From positions 277,249 through 341,248 of the forward strand of contig NZ_VIGC02000001.1 in assembly GCF_006569185.2 (NCBI RefSeq): DNA of 64,000 nucleotides, in the 5' to 3' direction. The notes beneath the pieces are model-generated. The model was not told the origin of the DNA. It did not search any database and saw only the letters and a program-made list of their open reading frames with translations. Position numbers and translations under genes: made by a program. Of the stretch, positions 27,355 to 39,510 are shown in pieces; the first letter of the stretch is position 1; every line of letters begins with the position of its first letter. This stretch comes from Litorilinea aerophila (GTDB lineage: Bacteria > Chloroflexota > Anaerolineae > Caldilineales > Caldilineaceae).

Positions 27355-28887
27355 ATGAACGATTCTCGTTCGCAGCCACTCCTCAGCCTGCGCAACATTA
27401 CCAAGACCTTTCCTGGCGTGGTGGCCCTGGACCATGTCCAGTTCGATGTGCGCGCCGGCGAGGTCCACGCCCTGTTGGGCGAAAACGGTGCCGGCAAATC
27501 CACCCTGATCAAGCTCATCGCCGGCGCCTACCAGCCCGACCAGGGAGAAATCTTCTTCCAGGGCCGCCCGGTGACCATCGACAGCCCGCGCACCGCGGCC
27601 GAGCTGGGCGTGGCGGTGATCTATCAGGAAACCAGCCTCTACCCCGAGCTGACCGTGGCCGAGAACATCTTCATGGGGCGCCACCCACGGGGGGCCCTGG
27701 GCAGGGTGGACTGGAAGCGCATGGCCCGGGAGGCCGAAGCCATCTTCCAGGCCATGGAGGTGGAGATCGACGTGGGGCGCAAGGTGGGGCAACTGACCGT
27801 GGGCAACCGGCAGCGGGTGGAAATTGCCAAGGCCCTGAGTCAACAGGCTCGGGTCCTCATCATGGACGAGCCCACCGCCGCCCTCACCGCCCGGGACGTC
27901 GAGACCCTCTTCCAGATCGTGCGGCGACTGCGGGAGCAGGGGGTGGGGATCATCTACATCAGCCACCGCCTGGAGGAGGTCTTCGAGCTGGCCGACCGGG
28001 TCACGGTACTGCGGGACGGCAAGTATGTGGACACCCTGGATGTGGCTGATGCCACCCCGGCCCGGTTGATCAGCATGATGGTGGGCCGTAGCCTGGACAC
28101 CCTCTTCCCCAAGGTGGAGGTTCCCAGGGGCGAACCCATCCTGGAGGTGCAGGGGTTGACCCGGGCAGGCGTGGTGGAGGACATCAACCTGACGCTCCAT
28201 CAGGGAGAGATCCTGGGGTTGAGTGGTCTGGTGGGGTCCGGGCGCAGCGACCTGGCCCAGATCCTCTTTGGCGTCCACCCACCGGATGCCGGCGAGATCC
28301 GGATCAATGGCCGGCCGGTGCGCATCGGCTCGCCCCAGGCCGCCATGCAGATGGGCATCGCCTATGTCTCCGAAGACCGGCAGCGCCTGGGCCTGATTTT
28401 GCCCATGACGGTCAAGGAGAACAGCAGCCTGGCCATCCTCACCCAGCTGGCCCGTTTTGGCTTCGTGCGGGTGCGCCAGGAAGAGCGTCTGGTGCAGGAG
28501 GTGGTGGAGAAGCTCCAGGTGCGTACGCCCAGCATTCACCAACGGGTCGCCAATCTGTCGGGCGGGAATCAACAGAAGGTGGTGCTGGCCAAATGGCTTC
28601 TCTGTCGGCCCCAGGTGCTGATCCTGGATGAGCCCACCCGGGGCATCGACGTGGGCGCCAAGGCCGAGATCCACCGTCTGATGAGCGAGCTGGCCAGCCA
28701 GGGGATCGGCATCATCATGATCTCCAGCGAGCTGCCGGAAATTTTGGGCATGAGCGACCGGGTGCTGGTCATGCGCCGGGGCCGCATCGTGGCCGAGTTC
28801 CCCCGGGCCGAAGCTACCCAGGAGAAAATCATTGCCTGGGCGATTTCGGATCGCCCGGTAGCCGAGAGTGCAGGTAGTGCGCCATGA
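27355..28887 (+). CDS. Sugar ABC transporter ATPase, ribose/rhamnose type
   Basis: 510 residues with two ABC modules, as in RbsA/RhaT. The first has Walker A LLGENGAGKSTLIKLI, signature LTVGNRQRVEIAKALS and Walker B VLIMDEPTAAL. The second has the degenerate Walker A GLVGSGRSDLAQ usual for this family, signature LSGGNQQKVVLAKWL and Walker B LILDEPTRGID. It powers the importer formed with the next two permeases and the lipoprotein. Its stop overlaps the next start by 4 bp. Confidence 0.94.
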   Translation: MNDSRSQPLLSLRNITKTFPGVVALDHVQFDVRAGEVHALLGENGAGKSTLIKLIAGAYQPDQGEIFFQGRPVTIDSPRTAAELGVAVIYQETSLYPELTVAENIFMGRHPRGALGRVDWKRMAREAEAIFQAMEVEIDVGRKVGQLTVGNRQRVEIAKALSQQARVLIMDEPTAALTARDVETLFQIVRRLREQGVGIIYISHRLEEVFELADRVTVLRDGKYVDTLDVADATPARLISMMVGRSLDTLFPKVEVPRGEPILEVQGLTRAGVVEDINLTLHQGEILGLSGLVGSGRSDLAQILFGVHPPDAGEIRINGRPVRIGSPQAAMQMGIAYVSEDRQRLGLILPMTVKENSSLAILTQLARFGFVRVRQEERLVQEVVEKLQVRTPSIHQRVANLSGGNQQKVVLAKWLLCRPQVLILDEPTRGIDVGAKAEIHRLMSELASQGIGIIMISSELPEILGMSDRVLVMRRGRIVAEFPRAEATQEKIIAWAISDRPVAESAGSAP

Positions 28888-29867
28888 TTCGACAACGTGC
28901 AGATGTCCGGCCGGACACCGTGGGCTGGTTTTCCCTGGAACGATTCACCCAGGAAACGGTGTTGGCCATCTTTCTGATAGTCCTGATCGCTGTTTTATCA
29001 TTCATTCGCCCCGACTTCCTACAGTCGCGGAATGTGCTCTCCATCCTGTTGGACAGCAGCCACGTGGCCGTGGCCGTGGTGGGCATGACCCTGGTCATCG
29101 TGGCCGGCGGAATCGACATTTCGGTGGGCTCCATGCTGGCCGTATGCGCGGTGGTGGGCGGGCTGCTGGCCCAGGCGGGTGTGCCCATCCCGGTGGCCCT
29201 GGCTGCCATTGTCCTGAGTGGGACGGTGATCGGCTTTATCAACGGCGCGCTGGTGGTGTGGGGCGGGATTCCCTCCATCATCGTCACCCTGGGCATGCTG
29301 AGCATCCTGCGGGGCGCGGTGGTGCTGGTCACCGGCGGATCCTGGATCCGCAATCTGCCGCCAGGATTCTACATCGGCCAGGCGCGGCTGGCTGGAATTC
29401 CGGTGCCCATCCTGGTGGCGGCGGTGGTGGTATTGGCTGCCGCCCTCTGGCTGCGCTATGCCCCCTTGGGGCGCTACTTCTATGCCGTGGGGGCCAACCG
29501 GGAAGCCGCCCGCCTGACCGGCATTCCGGTGAAGCGGATTCAGATGGCCAGCTTCATCCTCAACGGGACCCTCATCGGCGTGGCCGCCCTCATCTTTGCC
29601 ACACGCTTCAGCGCCATCCAGACCAACAGCGGCGTCGGCTTCGAGCTTCTGGTCATCACCGCGGCGGTGGTGGGAGGCGTTAGCATCATGGGCGGCAGCG
29701 GCACGGTGTGGGGCGCGCTGCTGGGCGTGCTCCTGCTCAATGTCATCGGCAGCGGGCTGGTCTTCTTGCGGGTGAGCGCCTACTGGTTCCAGGCGGTGCA
29801 GGGGACCTTGATCCTGTTGGCCGTGGTCTTTGATATTGTGCGCAAACGACGTCTGGGTGAACTATGA
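28884..29867 (+). CDS. Sugar ABC transporter permease 1
   Basis: 327 residues of the RbsC/RhaP (BPD_transp_2) family with about 8-10 membrane helices. It has the GGIDISVGSMLAVCAVVGG motif near the first third, INGALVVWGGIPSIIVTLGMLSILRG, and the cytoplasmic loop GANREAARLTGIPVKRIQM that docks to the ATPase. ATGA overlaps link it to the ATPase gene before it and the second permease gene after it, so the subunits are translationally coupled. Confidence 0.94.
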   Translation: MIRQRADVRPDTVGWFSLERFTQETVLAIFLIVLIAVLSFIRPDFLQSRNVLSILLDSSHVAVAVVGMTLVIVAGGIDISVGSMLAVCAVVGGLLAQAGVPIPVALAAIVLSGTVIGFINGALVVWGGIPSIIVTLGMLSILRGAVVLVTGGSWIRNLPPGFYIGQARLAGIPVPILVAAVVVLAAALWLRYAPLGRYFYAVGANREAARLTGIPVKRIQMASFILNGTLIGVAALIFATRFSAIQTNSGVGFELLVITAAVVGGVSIMGGSGTVWGALLGVLLLNVIGSGLVFLRVSAYWFQAVQGTLILLAVVFDIVRKRRLGEL

Positions 29868-30880
29868 GCGATCCAATGGTCAAAGAACCTGCCATGGCCG
29901 AAACGGCCCTGCCCACCGCCAGGCCGGGGAAACTTTCCCGCACCTGGATCAGCCAGGAGAGTATCCTGCTGGTCATTCTGCTGGTCATTGTGCTGGTCCT
30001 TTCCCGGCTCAGCGACCGCTTCCTGACCGCGGGCAATCTCCTCAACCTGACCCGGTTCTTCGCTGAGATTGGCCTGATGGCCCTGCCCATGACCCTCATC
30101 ATCATCAGCGCCGGGATCGACCTCTCGGTGGGGAGCATCTTTGGCTGGAGCGCGGTCATGCTGGGATTTGCCTGGCAGGTCTGGGGCTTTCCCCTGCCTG
30201 TGGCCATCGTCATCTGCCTGGTGACCGGCGTGGTGGCCGGCCTGTTGAACGGCTGGCTGGTGGCCCACATCAAGGTGCCCCCCCTCATTGCCACCCTGGC
30301 CACCCTGGCCATCTACCGGGGCATGGCCCTGGGCATCAGCCAGGCCCGCCCCATCAGCGGCTATCCGGACTGGTTCGAGTTCTTCGGCCAGGGCAGCATC
30401 GGCCCTCTGCCCACCCAGTTTGTGGTGCTGATCCTCTTTACCGTGGTGGTGGCCATTTTTCTGGCCCGCACGCCCTGGGGACGCTACATCTACGCCATCG
30501 GCCACAACGCCGAGGCGTCCCTCTTTTCCGGTATCCCCGTGGCCCGGATGTTGATGGCCATCTACACCTTCAGCGGCTTCATGGCCAGCCTGGCCGCCTT
30601 CATCTTCGTCAGCCGGGTGACTACCACCCGGGCCGACGCCGGCACCGGCCTGGAGCTGGATGTCATCGCCGCGGTGGTGCTGGGCGGCACCAGCATCTAT
30701 GGTGGCCAGGGGTCCATCCTGGGCACCATCCTGGGGCTGGTTATCATCGCTCTCTTGCGCAACGGCCTGAGCCTGGCTGGCGTGCGGGGGGATGCCACCG
30801 TGGTGGTCATCGGTGCCACCCTGATCCTGGCCGTCTTCCTGAACCGGGTCTTGCGGGGGGAGAAGGGGGACGCTCGTTAG
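29864..30880 (+). CDS. Sugar ABC transporter permease 2
   Basis: 338 residues, paralogous to the previous permease: SAGIDLSVGSIFGWSAVML, LNGWLVAHIKVPPLIATLATLAIYRGMA, and the docking loop GHNAEASLFSGIPVARMLM. Two different permeases are typical of rhamnose (RhaP/RhaQ) and AI-2 (LsrC/LsrD) importers. It probably forms a heterodimeric channel with permease 1. Confidence 0.94.
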   Translation: MSDPMVKEPAMAETALPTARPGKLSRTWISQESILLVILLVIVLVLSRLSDRFLTAGNLLNLTRFFAEIGLMALPMTLIIISAGIDLSVGSIFGWSAVMLGFAWQVWGFPLPVAIVICLVTGVVAGLLNGWLVAHIKVPPLIATLATLAIYRGMALGISQARPISGYPDWFEFFGQGSIGPLPTQFVVLILFTVVVAIFLARTPWGRYIYAIGHNAEASLFSGIPVARMLMAIYTFSGFMASLAAFIFVSRVTTTRADAGTGLELDVIAAVVLGGTSIYGGQGSILGTILGLVIIALLRNGLSLAGVRGDATVVVIGATLILAVFLNRVLRGEKGDAR

Positions 30881-30979
30881 GGATGCCTTCGGTTGGCAGC
30901 GAGCCTGCTCGGCAGGCGCCCGCTGCCGCTGATGGATATTTTTCGCCTGTCGTGAACGAGTTCAACGAGGAGGTTAACA

Positions 30980-32149
30980 ATGCGACACACCAAACTGTAC
31001 GCCCTGGTGGGCCTGCTTCTGGCACTGGCCCTGGTACTGACTGCCTGTCCGGCGCCGGCCCAGCCGGGCGCGGCACCATCCCAGCCGGAACCGGCCGCCA
31101 CCGAGGAAGCCCACGAGGAGGCCACCGCTGAACCGACCGCCGAGGAGCACGCGGAAGAGGCCACTGTGGTCACCGACGTGGAGCTGCCGGAAGGTTGGGA
31201 CGGCGGCTGGACGGTGAACGCGCCGGACCTGGCCGGCCAGCCCATCCAGGTCTACGACATTCCCAAGCTCATCGGCATCGACTACTTCAACGCCACTTAC
31301 AAGGGCATGCAGGAGGCGGCCGAAGAGCTGGGCAACGTCACCGTAACCCAGGATGGCCCCACCGAGGGGCGGGTGGACCGCCAGATTGAGTTTATCGAGA
31401 ACTTCATCACCCAGGGCGCGGATGCCATCGTCTTCGCCAGCAATGACCCCGTCGCCATTGCACCCGTCCTGGAGAAGGCCCTCTCCCAGGGTATCCGGGT
31501 CATCGGCTATGACGCGGACGCCGAGCCCCAGGCCCGCCAGTTCTTCGTGAACCAGGCCACCTTCGAGGCCATCGGCAAGGCGCTGGTGGAGTCCATGGTG
31601 GCCCAGGTGGGTGAGGACGCCCAGGTGGCCATCGTCACCAGCAGCCTGACCGCGCCCAACCAGAACGCCTGGATCGAGGAGATGACCAAGTATCGGGATG
31701 CCAACTATCCCAACCTGGAGTTCGTGGACATCCGCCCCAGCGAGGAAGACCAGAACCTGGCCTTCTCCGTGACCAATGACCTGCTGCTGGCCTATCCGGA
31801 TCTGGCCGGTGTCTTCGGCCTGAGCTCGGTGGCCTTCCCCGGCGCGGCCGAGGCCGTCAAGCAGGCGGGGAAATGTGGCCAGGTGGCGGTGGTGGGCCTG
31901 AGCACCCCCAACGTCATGCGCTCCTACGTCAAGGAGGGGTGTGTCAAGGATGTGGTTCTGTGGAACCCGGTGGATCTGGGCTACGCCACCATCTACGCCG
32001 TGCGTGCCGTGATCGACGGGACCCTCAAGCCGGGTGACACCGAGTTCGAGGCCGGCCGCCTGGGCACCCTGCAGGTCCAGGGCAGCCAGATTCTGCTGGG
32101 CGATCCCTTCATCTACACCGCGGAAAACATCGACGACTTCAACTTCTAA
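30980..32149 (+). CDS. Sugar-binding lipoprotein of the ABC importer (RhaS-like)
   Basis: 389 residues. A signal peptide ends in the lipobox LALVLTAC (Cys about 23), followed by a Glu/Ala/Thr/Pro-rich linker to about residue 70. The periplasmic-binding-protein fold of the ribose/AI-2 type follows: [76 protein letters not shown]. Near-neighbours in sequence style are RhaS and LsrB. With rhaI and rhaB downstream, L-rhamnose is the best guess for the ligand. A strong GAGGAGG ribosome site lies 8 nt upstream. Confidence 0.9.
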   Translation: MRHTKLYALVGLLLALALVLTACPAPAQPGAAPSQPEPAATEEAHEEATAEPTAEEHAEEATVVTDVELPEGWDGGWTVNAPDLAGQPIQVYDIPKLIGIDYFNATYKGMQEAAEELGNVTVTQDGPTEGRVDRQIEFIENFITQGADAIVFASNDPVAIAPVLEKALSQGIRVIGYDADAEPQARQFFVNQATFEAIGKALVESMVAQVGEDAQVAIVTSSLTAPNQNAWIEEMTKYRDANYPNLEFVDIRPSEEDQNLAFSVTNDLLLAYPDLAGVFGLSSVAFPGAAEAVKQAGKCGQVAVVGLSTPNVMRSYVKEGCVKDVVLWNPVDLGYATIYAVRAVIDGTLKPGDTEFEAGRLGTLQVQGSQILLGDPFIYTAENIDDFNF

Positions 32150-32162
32150 CCACCGATGGACG

Positions 32163-32190
32163 GCAGCCGGCGGGAGATCCCGCCGGCTGC
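32163..32190 (+). other. Stem-loop after the binding-protein gene
   Basis: A 12-bp perfect GC stem (32163-32174 / 32179-32190) with loop AGAT and no T-tract, between the lipoprotein gene and rhaI. This suits an mRNA-stabilising or attenuating hairpin. Confidence 0.6.
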
Positions 32191-32210
32191 TCTGAGGAGG
32201 AGAGCACCCT

Positions 32211-33455
<1,245 letters not shown>

Positions 33456-33498
33456 CTGCTGCTCGCCTCCAACGTGCAGCTAGCGATAGGGGTTGGTG

Positions 33499-34851
33499 AT
33501 GACCCAGACGACAGAACTTGACCTCCTGCAAGAACAGCTCAACGACTTCGATCCGGCCGTGCGACGCCAGGCCCTGGAGCGACTCCTGGCCCTGCAGCCC
33601 CAACCGCCCCGGCCGCCGGCTGAAGTGGCCAACATGCACTGCCACACCTTTTTCTCCTTCAACGCCTACGGCCACTCGCCCACTTCCCTGGCCTGGCTGG
33701 GCCGCCAGCAGGGCTTCAAGCTGATGGGCATTGTGGACTTCGACGTGCTCGACGGCGTGGATGAATTCCTGGACGCCTGCGCCCTGACTGGCGTGCGGGG
33801 GAGCGCCGGCATCGAAACCCGGGTCTACCTGCCCGAATTTGCCCAACATGAGATGAACTCGCCCGGAGAGCCTGGTGTCCTCTACCACATGGGCATCGGC
33901 TTCACCACCACCGACGTCTCTCCGGAAGCCGCGGCCATCCTGGACGAGCTGCGCACCCAGTCGGCCCAGCGTAACCAGGGCCTCATCCAGCGGGTCAACG
34001 CCTACCTGGATCCGGTCCAGGTGGACTACGAGCGGGATGTACTGCCCCTCACGCCCAAGGGCAACGCCACCGAGCGTCACATCGTGGTGGCTTATGTCCG
34101 CCAGGCGGAACGGCACTACCCCGACGAGGCAGCCCGCCAGCGCTTCTGGGCGGATCGGCTGGATCTGCCTGCCGAACGAGTGGCCCGTCTGATGGCAGAT
34201 GCCCCAGCCTTTCAGAATCAGATCCGCTCCAAACTCATGAAGCGGGGTGGCGTCGGCTATGTCCAGCCGGGCCACGACACCTTCCCGCCCATCGACAAGC
34301 TCCACCGGCTGATCCTGGCCTGTGACGCCCTGCCCTGCGCCGCCTGGCTGGACGGCACCACCTCTGGCGAGCAGCGCATGGACGAGCTCCTGGCCTTGCT
34401 GGTGGACAAGGGGGCGGTGGCCCTGAACATCATCCCCGACCGCAACTGGAACATCGCGGATCCGGACGAACGCCAGGTGAAGGTGCAAAACCTCTACCGG
34501 GTGGTGGAACTGGCCCAGGAAATGGATCTGCCCCTAAACGTGGGCACGGAAATGAATAGCTACGGCCAAAAGCTGGTGGACGATTTTGACGCACCGGCCC
34601 TGGCACCGGTGCGCCAGGCCTTCCTGGACGGCGCCTATTTCATCTATGGCCACACGGTGCTGCAGCGCCTGCTGGGCCTGGGCTATCAGAGTGCCTGGGC
34701 CCGGGATCAGCTCCCCGGCCGCCGGGAGCGCAACGCCTTTTACACCCAGGTCGGGCGCGCCGTCGAGCCTGGCGAGGCCGGACGACGCCAGCTGGCAGGG
34801 ATCACGCCGGAAATGACCCCCCGAGAGCTGTTGCAGCAGCTGGCCACCTGA
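33499..34851 (+). CDS. PHP-domain metal-dependent hydrolase
   Basis: 450 residues. A helical N-terminus of about 35 residues precedes the PHP motif NMHCHTFFSFNAYGHSP (His-x-His metal ligands) and MGIVDFDVLDGVDEF. Later conserved-looking segments include GIGFTTTDVSPEA, RGGVGYVQPGHDTFPP, LDGTTSGEQRMDELL and NVGTEMNSYGQKLVDDF. PHP proteins are metal-dependent phosphoesterases or lactonase-like hydrolases. The substrate is unknown; its place between rhaI and three dehydrogenases suggests action on a sugar phosphate or lactone of this pathway. ATG 33499 is chosen over the TTG two codons upstream. Confidence 0.8.
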   Translation: MTQTTELDLLQEQLNDFDPAVRRQALERLLALQPQPPRPPAEVANMHCHTFFSFNAYGHSPTSLAWLGRQQGFKLMGIVDFDVLDGVDEFLDACALTGVRGSAGIETRVYLPEFAQHEMNSPGEPGVLYHMGIGFTTTDVSPEAAAILDELRTQSAQRNQGLIQRVNAYLDPVQVDYERDVLPLTPKGNATERHIVVAYVRQAERHYPDEAARQRFWADRLDLPAERVARLMADAPAFQNQIRSKLMKRGGVGYVQPGHDTFPPIDKLHRLILACDALPCAAWLDGTTSGEQRMDELLALLVDKGAVALNIIPDRNWNIADPDERQVKVQNLYRVVELAQEMDLPLNVGTEMNSYGQKLVDDFDAPALAPVRQAFLDGAYFIYGHTVLQRLLGLGYQSAWARDQLPGRRERNAFYTQVGRAVEPGEAGRRQLAGITPEMTPRELLQQLAT

Positions 34852-34918
34852 CCTGGACCCGCCGGCGTCATCTGGCGCTTCGGGCAACACGAGTCAACCT
34901 TTTCAGGAGTAACGGCGA

Positions 34919-36607
34919 ATGTCTGACAAATTGAACGCATACAAGCGGGCCAGCGGGCCTCTGCCGGATCGCAACCGTCTCTGGCCCCTCTATGGCGCCG
35001 GCTTCGAGAACCTGGGGCGCAATGGCCAGATGATCGAAGTGCCCATGCCCGTGCCCGGACCAGATGAACTGCTGGTACGCCACGACGCCTGCGGCATCTG
35101 CTTCTCCGACATCAAAGTGATCCGGGCCGGCCAGAACCATCCCCGCATCTACCGCAACATGGCCGAGGATCCGGTGGTGTTGGGCCACGAGGTCAGCCTG
35201 ACCGTGGTAGGCGTGGGCGAGGCGTTGCAGGACGAGTACCACGTGGGGGATCGCTTCATCGTCCAGGCCGACATTTACGTCAACGGCGTGGGCTATGCCT
35301 ACGGCTACGAGATCCAGGGCGGCTTTTCCCAGTACAACGTCATTGACCAGCGGGTGCTCAACGGCGACGGCGGCAACTACCTGATCCCGGTGAAGCCTAC
35401 CACCGGCTACGCAGAGGCTGCGCTCAACGAGCCGTGGGCCTGCGTGGAGGCCTCCTACAACGTGGTCTACCGCACCCAATGGCAGGAGGGCGGCCGGGTC
35501 TGGCTGGTGGGCGACGGGCGCGGAGTCCGCCTGGGACGGGCTGCCGACTGGCGACCGGCCCAGGTGGCTGTGGACGTCCGGGATCCCGAGTTCGCCGCGC
35601 AGGCGCGCCAGTGGGCTGAAGCGAACGGCGTGGCCATCATCGAGGCCGATGCGGCCGAAGCCTTTGACGACATTGTGGTCCTGGGCCCCGATCCGGAGCT
35701 GATCGAGCGGGCCTTCGCCCGGCTGGCCCGGGGCGGCGTCTTCAACGTGGTGGCGTCGGAGCCCATCCCCCGGCCTGTCTCCCTGGACATCGGCCGCCTT
35801 CACTACGACCACCTGGCCGTGGTCGGCACCCCAACCCCGGACCTCTCCGCCGCCTACACGCCCATCCGCACCCAGCTCAAACCGGGCGGCCGGCTCTGGG
35901 TTTTAGGCGCCGGCGGCCCCATGGGCCACATGCACCTGCAGCGGGCGCTGGAAATAGCCGAACGCCCGGCCACCATCGTGGCCACCAACCTGCACCTGGC
36001 CCGGCTGCGCGCGGTGGAAGAAAAGTTCCGCGGTCCGGCGCACAAGGCCGGCGTGACCCTGATCTGCCATTCCCAGGAGAGCTTCGGCTCGGAAGAGGCC
36101 CTGGCCGACCAGCTCCGGGCCGACACCCAGGGCCAGGGCTTCGACGATATTGTGGTCATGGCGCCCAGCGTGGCCGCGATTGAAATGGCCATGCCCCACC
36201 TGGCCGATAGCGGCGTGATGAACGTCTTCGCCGGCCTGCCCCGGGGCACCATGGCCCGCTTCGACATGAACGACATCGTCCGCCGGGGCGTCCGTTTCAC
36301 CGGAACCAGCGGCTCCTCCATCGAAGACCTGCGCCACATGCTGGATCTGACCGAGCGCCGGGTCCTCTCGCCCAACGGAGCGGTGGCGGCCATTGCCGGG
36401 CTGGAGGGGGTGGCCGACGGGCTGCGGGCCGTGGCCGAGGGGCGCTTCCCCGGCAAGGTGGTCATCTATCCCAACCTGAACAAGCCCCTGCCCCTGACGC
36501 CCCTGCCTGCCCTGAAGGAGAGTCTGCCCACAGTCTATGCCAGGCTGGCCGAAGGCGAAACCTGGACTGTGAAAGCCGAGGAAGAATTGTTCCGCCAATT
36601 GCTGTGA
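34919..36607 (+). CDS. Zinc alcohol dehydrogenase-like protein with extra degenerate Rossmann segment
   Basis: 562 residues against about 350-430 for the family. A GroES-like catalytic domain includes HDACGICFSDIKVIRAGQNHPRIY (catalytic Cys), GHEVSLTVVGVG and the third ligand region NEPWACVEASYN, a layout like L-sorbose-1-phosphate reductase. Then comes a first nucleotide-fold-like segment (about 190-315) with a poor Gly motif (VWLVGDGRGVRLGRA), followed by a complete second one with VLGAGGPMGHMHLQRALE. The C-terminus matches normal MDR enzymes. Probably NAD(P)-linked oxidation or reduction of a ketose or polyol phosphate; the substrate is inference. The inserted domain looks like a duplicated, decayed Rossmann fold. 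Confidence 0.82.
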   Translation: MSDKLNAYKRASGPLPDRNRLWPLYGAGFENLGRNGQMIEVPMPVPGPDELLVRHDACGICFSDIKVIRAGQNHPRIYRNMAEDPVVLGHEVSLTVVGVGEALQDEYHVGDRFIVQADIYVNGVGYAYGYEIQGGFSQYNVIDQRVLNGDGGNYLIPVKPTTGYAEAALNEPWACVEASYNVVYRTQWQEGGRVWLVGDGRGVRLGRAADWRPAQVAVDVRDPEFAAQARQWAEANGVAIIEADAAEAFDDIVVLGPDPELIERAFARLARGGVFNVVASEPIPRPVSLDIGRLHYDHLAVVGTPTPDLSAAYTPIRTQLKPGGRLWVLGAGGPMGHMHLQRALEIAERPATIVATNLHLARLRAVEEKFRGPAHKAGVTLICHSQESFGSEEALADQLRADTQGQGFDDIVVMAPSVAAIEMAMPHLADSGVMNVFAGLPRGTMARFDMNDIVRRGVRFTGTSGSSIEDLRHMLDLTERRVLSPNGAVAAIAGLEGVADGLRAVAEGRFPGKVVIYPNLNKPLPLTPLPALKESLPTVYARLAEGETWTVKAEEELFRQLL

Positions 36608-36616
36608 GTGGAGTCC

Positions 36617-37411
<795 letters not shown>

Positions 37412-37435
37412 GGTCCACAGACGGGAGGGCGTGCC

Positions 37436-38728
37436 ATGTCCCTGCGCGGTGCCCGAACCTTCGTCGGCTTGGGCTTTGGGGCCATCCAGGCCGGCCTCTT
37501 CCTCTACGAGGCCTGGGCCTCCGGCGCCTTTGGCCGCCTGGTGGTGGCAGAGATTCGGCCGGAGTTGGTGGCTGCCGTGCGGGAAGCAGGTGGATACTAC
37601 CACCTCAACATCGCCCACGCCCACGGCATCGAGCAGGTCCAGGTGGGGCCGGTGGAGATCTACAACCCGCAGCTGCCCGCCCACCGGGAAGCCCTGGTGG
37701 AGGCCATCGCCGGGGCGGAAGAGCTGGCCACCGCGTTGCCCGGCGTGGCCTACTACGCCGGCGCCGGCCCGGCCAGCCCCCATCGACTGCTGGCCTTGGG
37801 CCTGCGACGCAAGGCGCGGCAGGGTGGGCCCCGGGCGGTGATCTACGCCGCGGAGAACCACCCCCAAGGGGCGGCCTCCCTGTTGGAAGCCCGGGTTCGC
37901 TCGGCCGTGTTGCCCCTGGAACAGGCCGCCCTCTGCCGGCCGGTCCGCTTCGTGGACACGGTCATCGGCAAGATGTGTGGCGTCACCGGGGATCTGGCCG
38001 GGTTGGCGCCCGTCACGCCCAACAGCCCGCAGGCTTTCCTGGTGGAGGCGTTCAACCGGATCTACATCTCCCCGGTTGACTTTGGGGACGGCCAGCCTTT
38101 TGTGCGGGGGCTGGCGGCATTTGAAGAGCAGGCGAACCTCATCCCCTACCAGGAGGCCAAGCTGTACGGCCACAATGCGGTCCACGCGCTGGCGGCCTAT
38201 CTCGGCGCCGCCTGTGGCCTGACCCGCATGGCAGAATTGCGGGAACGGCCTGGCATGGTACCCTTTTTGCGGGCCGCCCTGCTGCATGAGTCGGGGCCGG
38301 CTCTGCGGGCCCGACATGGCCCGGTGCCGGGGCTTCTGGCGCCGGACGATTGGGCCGCAGCGACAGAGGATTTGCTGGAGCGCATCCTGAACCCCCATCT
38401 GCGGGATAGTGTGGCCCGGGTGGCCCGGGATCCGGCCCGCAAGCTGGGCTGGGACGACCGGCTGATCGGCACCATGCGCCGGGCGTTGGCCGCCGGCATC
38501 ATGCCCCGGCGCTATGCCCTGGGCGCGGCCGCCGCCCTGGCCCTGTGGGCACCCGGGGCAGCGGCTGCCACGGCGCTGTCGACCCTGTGGGGGGATGTTG
38601 CGCCGGCGGATCAGGTCCGACCCATCCTGGACCTGATTGGGGAAGGACAACAGCAACTGGCCCGTTGGCGGGCCCAGGGCTTTTCGGACCTGGAAACGAT
38701 GTTTCAAATCGAGGAAGCGAATGGGTGA
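37436..38728 (+). CDS. Mannitol-1-phosphate dehydrogenase-like oxidoreductase
   Basis: 430 residues. An N-terminal Rossmann motif ([18 protein letters not shown]) is followed by the family region [11 protein letters not shown] and the C-terminal helical domain with [19 protein letters not shown], as in polyol-specific long-chain dehydrogenases (mannitol-1-P 5-dehydrogenase, altronate/fructuronate group). The catalytic Lys is in [10 protein letters not shown]. It would interconvert a polyol phosphate and a ketose phosphate with NAD. Sequence is divergent from characterised members, so the substrate is open. The gene ends 2 bp before the following aldolase. Confidence 0.78.
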   Translation: MSLRGARTFVGLGFGAIQAGLFLYEAWASGAFGRLVVAEIRPELVAAVREAGGYYHLNIAHAHGIEQVQVGPVEIYNPQLPAHREALVEAIAGAEELATALPGVAYYAGAGPASPHRLLALGLRRKARQGGPRAVIYAAENHPQGAASLLEARVRSAVLPLEQAALCRPVRFVDTVIGKMCGVTGDLAGLAPVTPNSPQAFLVEAFNRIYISPVDFGDGQPFVRGLAAFEEQANLIPYQEAKLYGHNAVHALAAYLGAACGLTRMAELRERPGMVPFLRAALLHESGPALRARHGPVPGLLAPDDWAAATEDLLERILNPHLRDSVARVARDPARKLGWDDRLIGTMRRALAAGIMPRRYALGAAAALALWAPGAAAATALSTLWGDVAPADQVRPILDLIGEGQQQLARWRAQGFSDLETMFQIEEANG

Positions 38729-38730
38729 TC

Positions 38731-39510
38731 ATGGCGGATGAATCGATTTTGCAACAACTGATCTGGCTCTCCCATGAACTGGGGCGAGAAGAACGACAAC
38801 TGGTGATCCTAGGGGAAGGCAACACCGGCGCAAGCTGTGGCGACGGCACCTTTTGGGTGAAAGCTTCTGGCAGCCAGCTGGCCAACATCACCGAGGAGGG
38901 GTTCAGCCGGGTGCGACTGGATGCGGTGTTGTCCCTGTTGGATGCGCCCCAGATGGATGACGTGGCCGTCAACGAGGGGCTGCAGGCCGCCCGGGTGGAC
39001 CCCAAGTATCGGCGGCCTTCGGTGGAGACCTTTCTCCATGCCCTCTGTCTGGCCGAAGGGGGAGCCCGCTGGGTGGCCCATACCCATGCGGTGGCCGTCA
39101 ACCAGATCCTGTGTAGCCAGCAGGGCGCTGCGCCCTTTTTGCACCATCTCTTTCCGGATGGCATCGTGGTCTGTGGCCGCCACCCGGCCGTGGTTCCCTA
39201 CGTGGACCCGGGGTTCCAACTGGCCCACGCGGTGCGCGCCGAACTGCGGCGCTACCAGGACGAGCATGGGCATCCTCCCAAGCTGCTGCTCATGGTCAAC
39301 CATGGGTTGGTGGCCCTGGGTCAGACTGCCCAGGAGGCGCTGAACATCACCCTGATGGCCGACAAATGGGCCCGCATCATCGTGGGAACCTATGCCCTGG
39401 GGGGGCCGAATTTCCTGCCGGATCACCAGGCCGAGCGGATCGACAACCGGTTGGATGAGCATTACCGCCGTCGTCAGCTCACCAACACAGGGCTCTCTGG
39501 AGCACAATGA
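38731..39510 (+). CDS. Class II aldolase, rhamnulose-1-phosphate aldolase-like
   Basis: 259 residues. [26 protein letters not shown] is the N-terminal signature. Later parts are [14 protein letters not shown] (catalytic Glu), [17 protein letters not shown] (zinc His pair) and [13 protein letters not shown] (third His). It likely cleaves rhamnulose-1-phosphate to DHAP and L-lactaldehyde, since rhaB and rhaI flank it. Compared with the 205-residue paralogue at 25.7 kb it has an extra loop of about 30 residues. Its stop overlaps the DeoR gene start (ATGA). Confidence 0.86.
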   Translation: MADESILQQLIWLSHELGREERQLVILGEGNTGASCGDGTFWVKASGSQLANITEEGFSRVRLDAVLSLLDAPQMDDVAVNEGLQAARVDPKYRRPSVETFLHALCLAEGGARWVAHTHAVAVNQILCSQQGAAPFLHHLFPDGIVVCGRHPAVVPYVDPGFQLAHAVRAELRRYQDEHGHPPKLLLMVNHGLVALGQTAQEALNITLMADKWARIIVGTYALGGPNFLPDHQAERIDNRLDEHYRRRQLTNTGLSGAQ

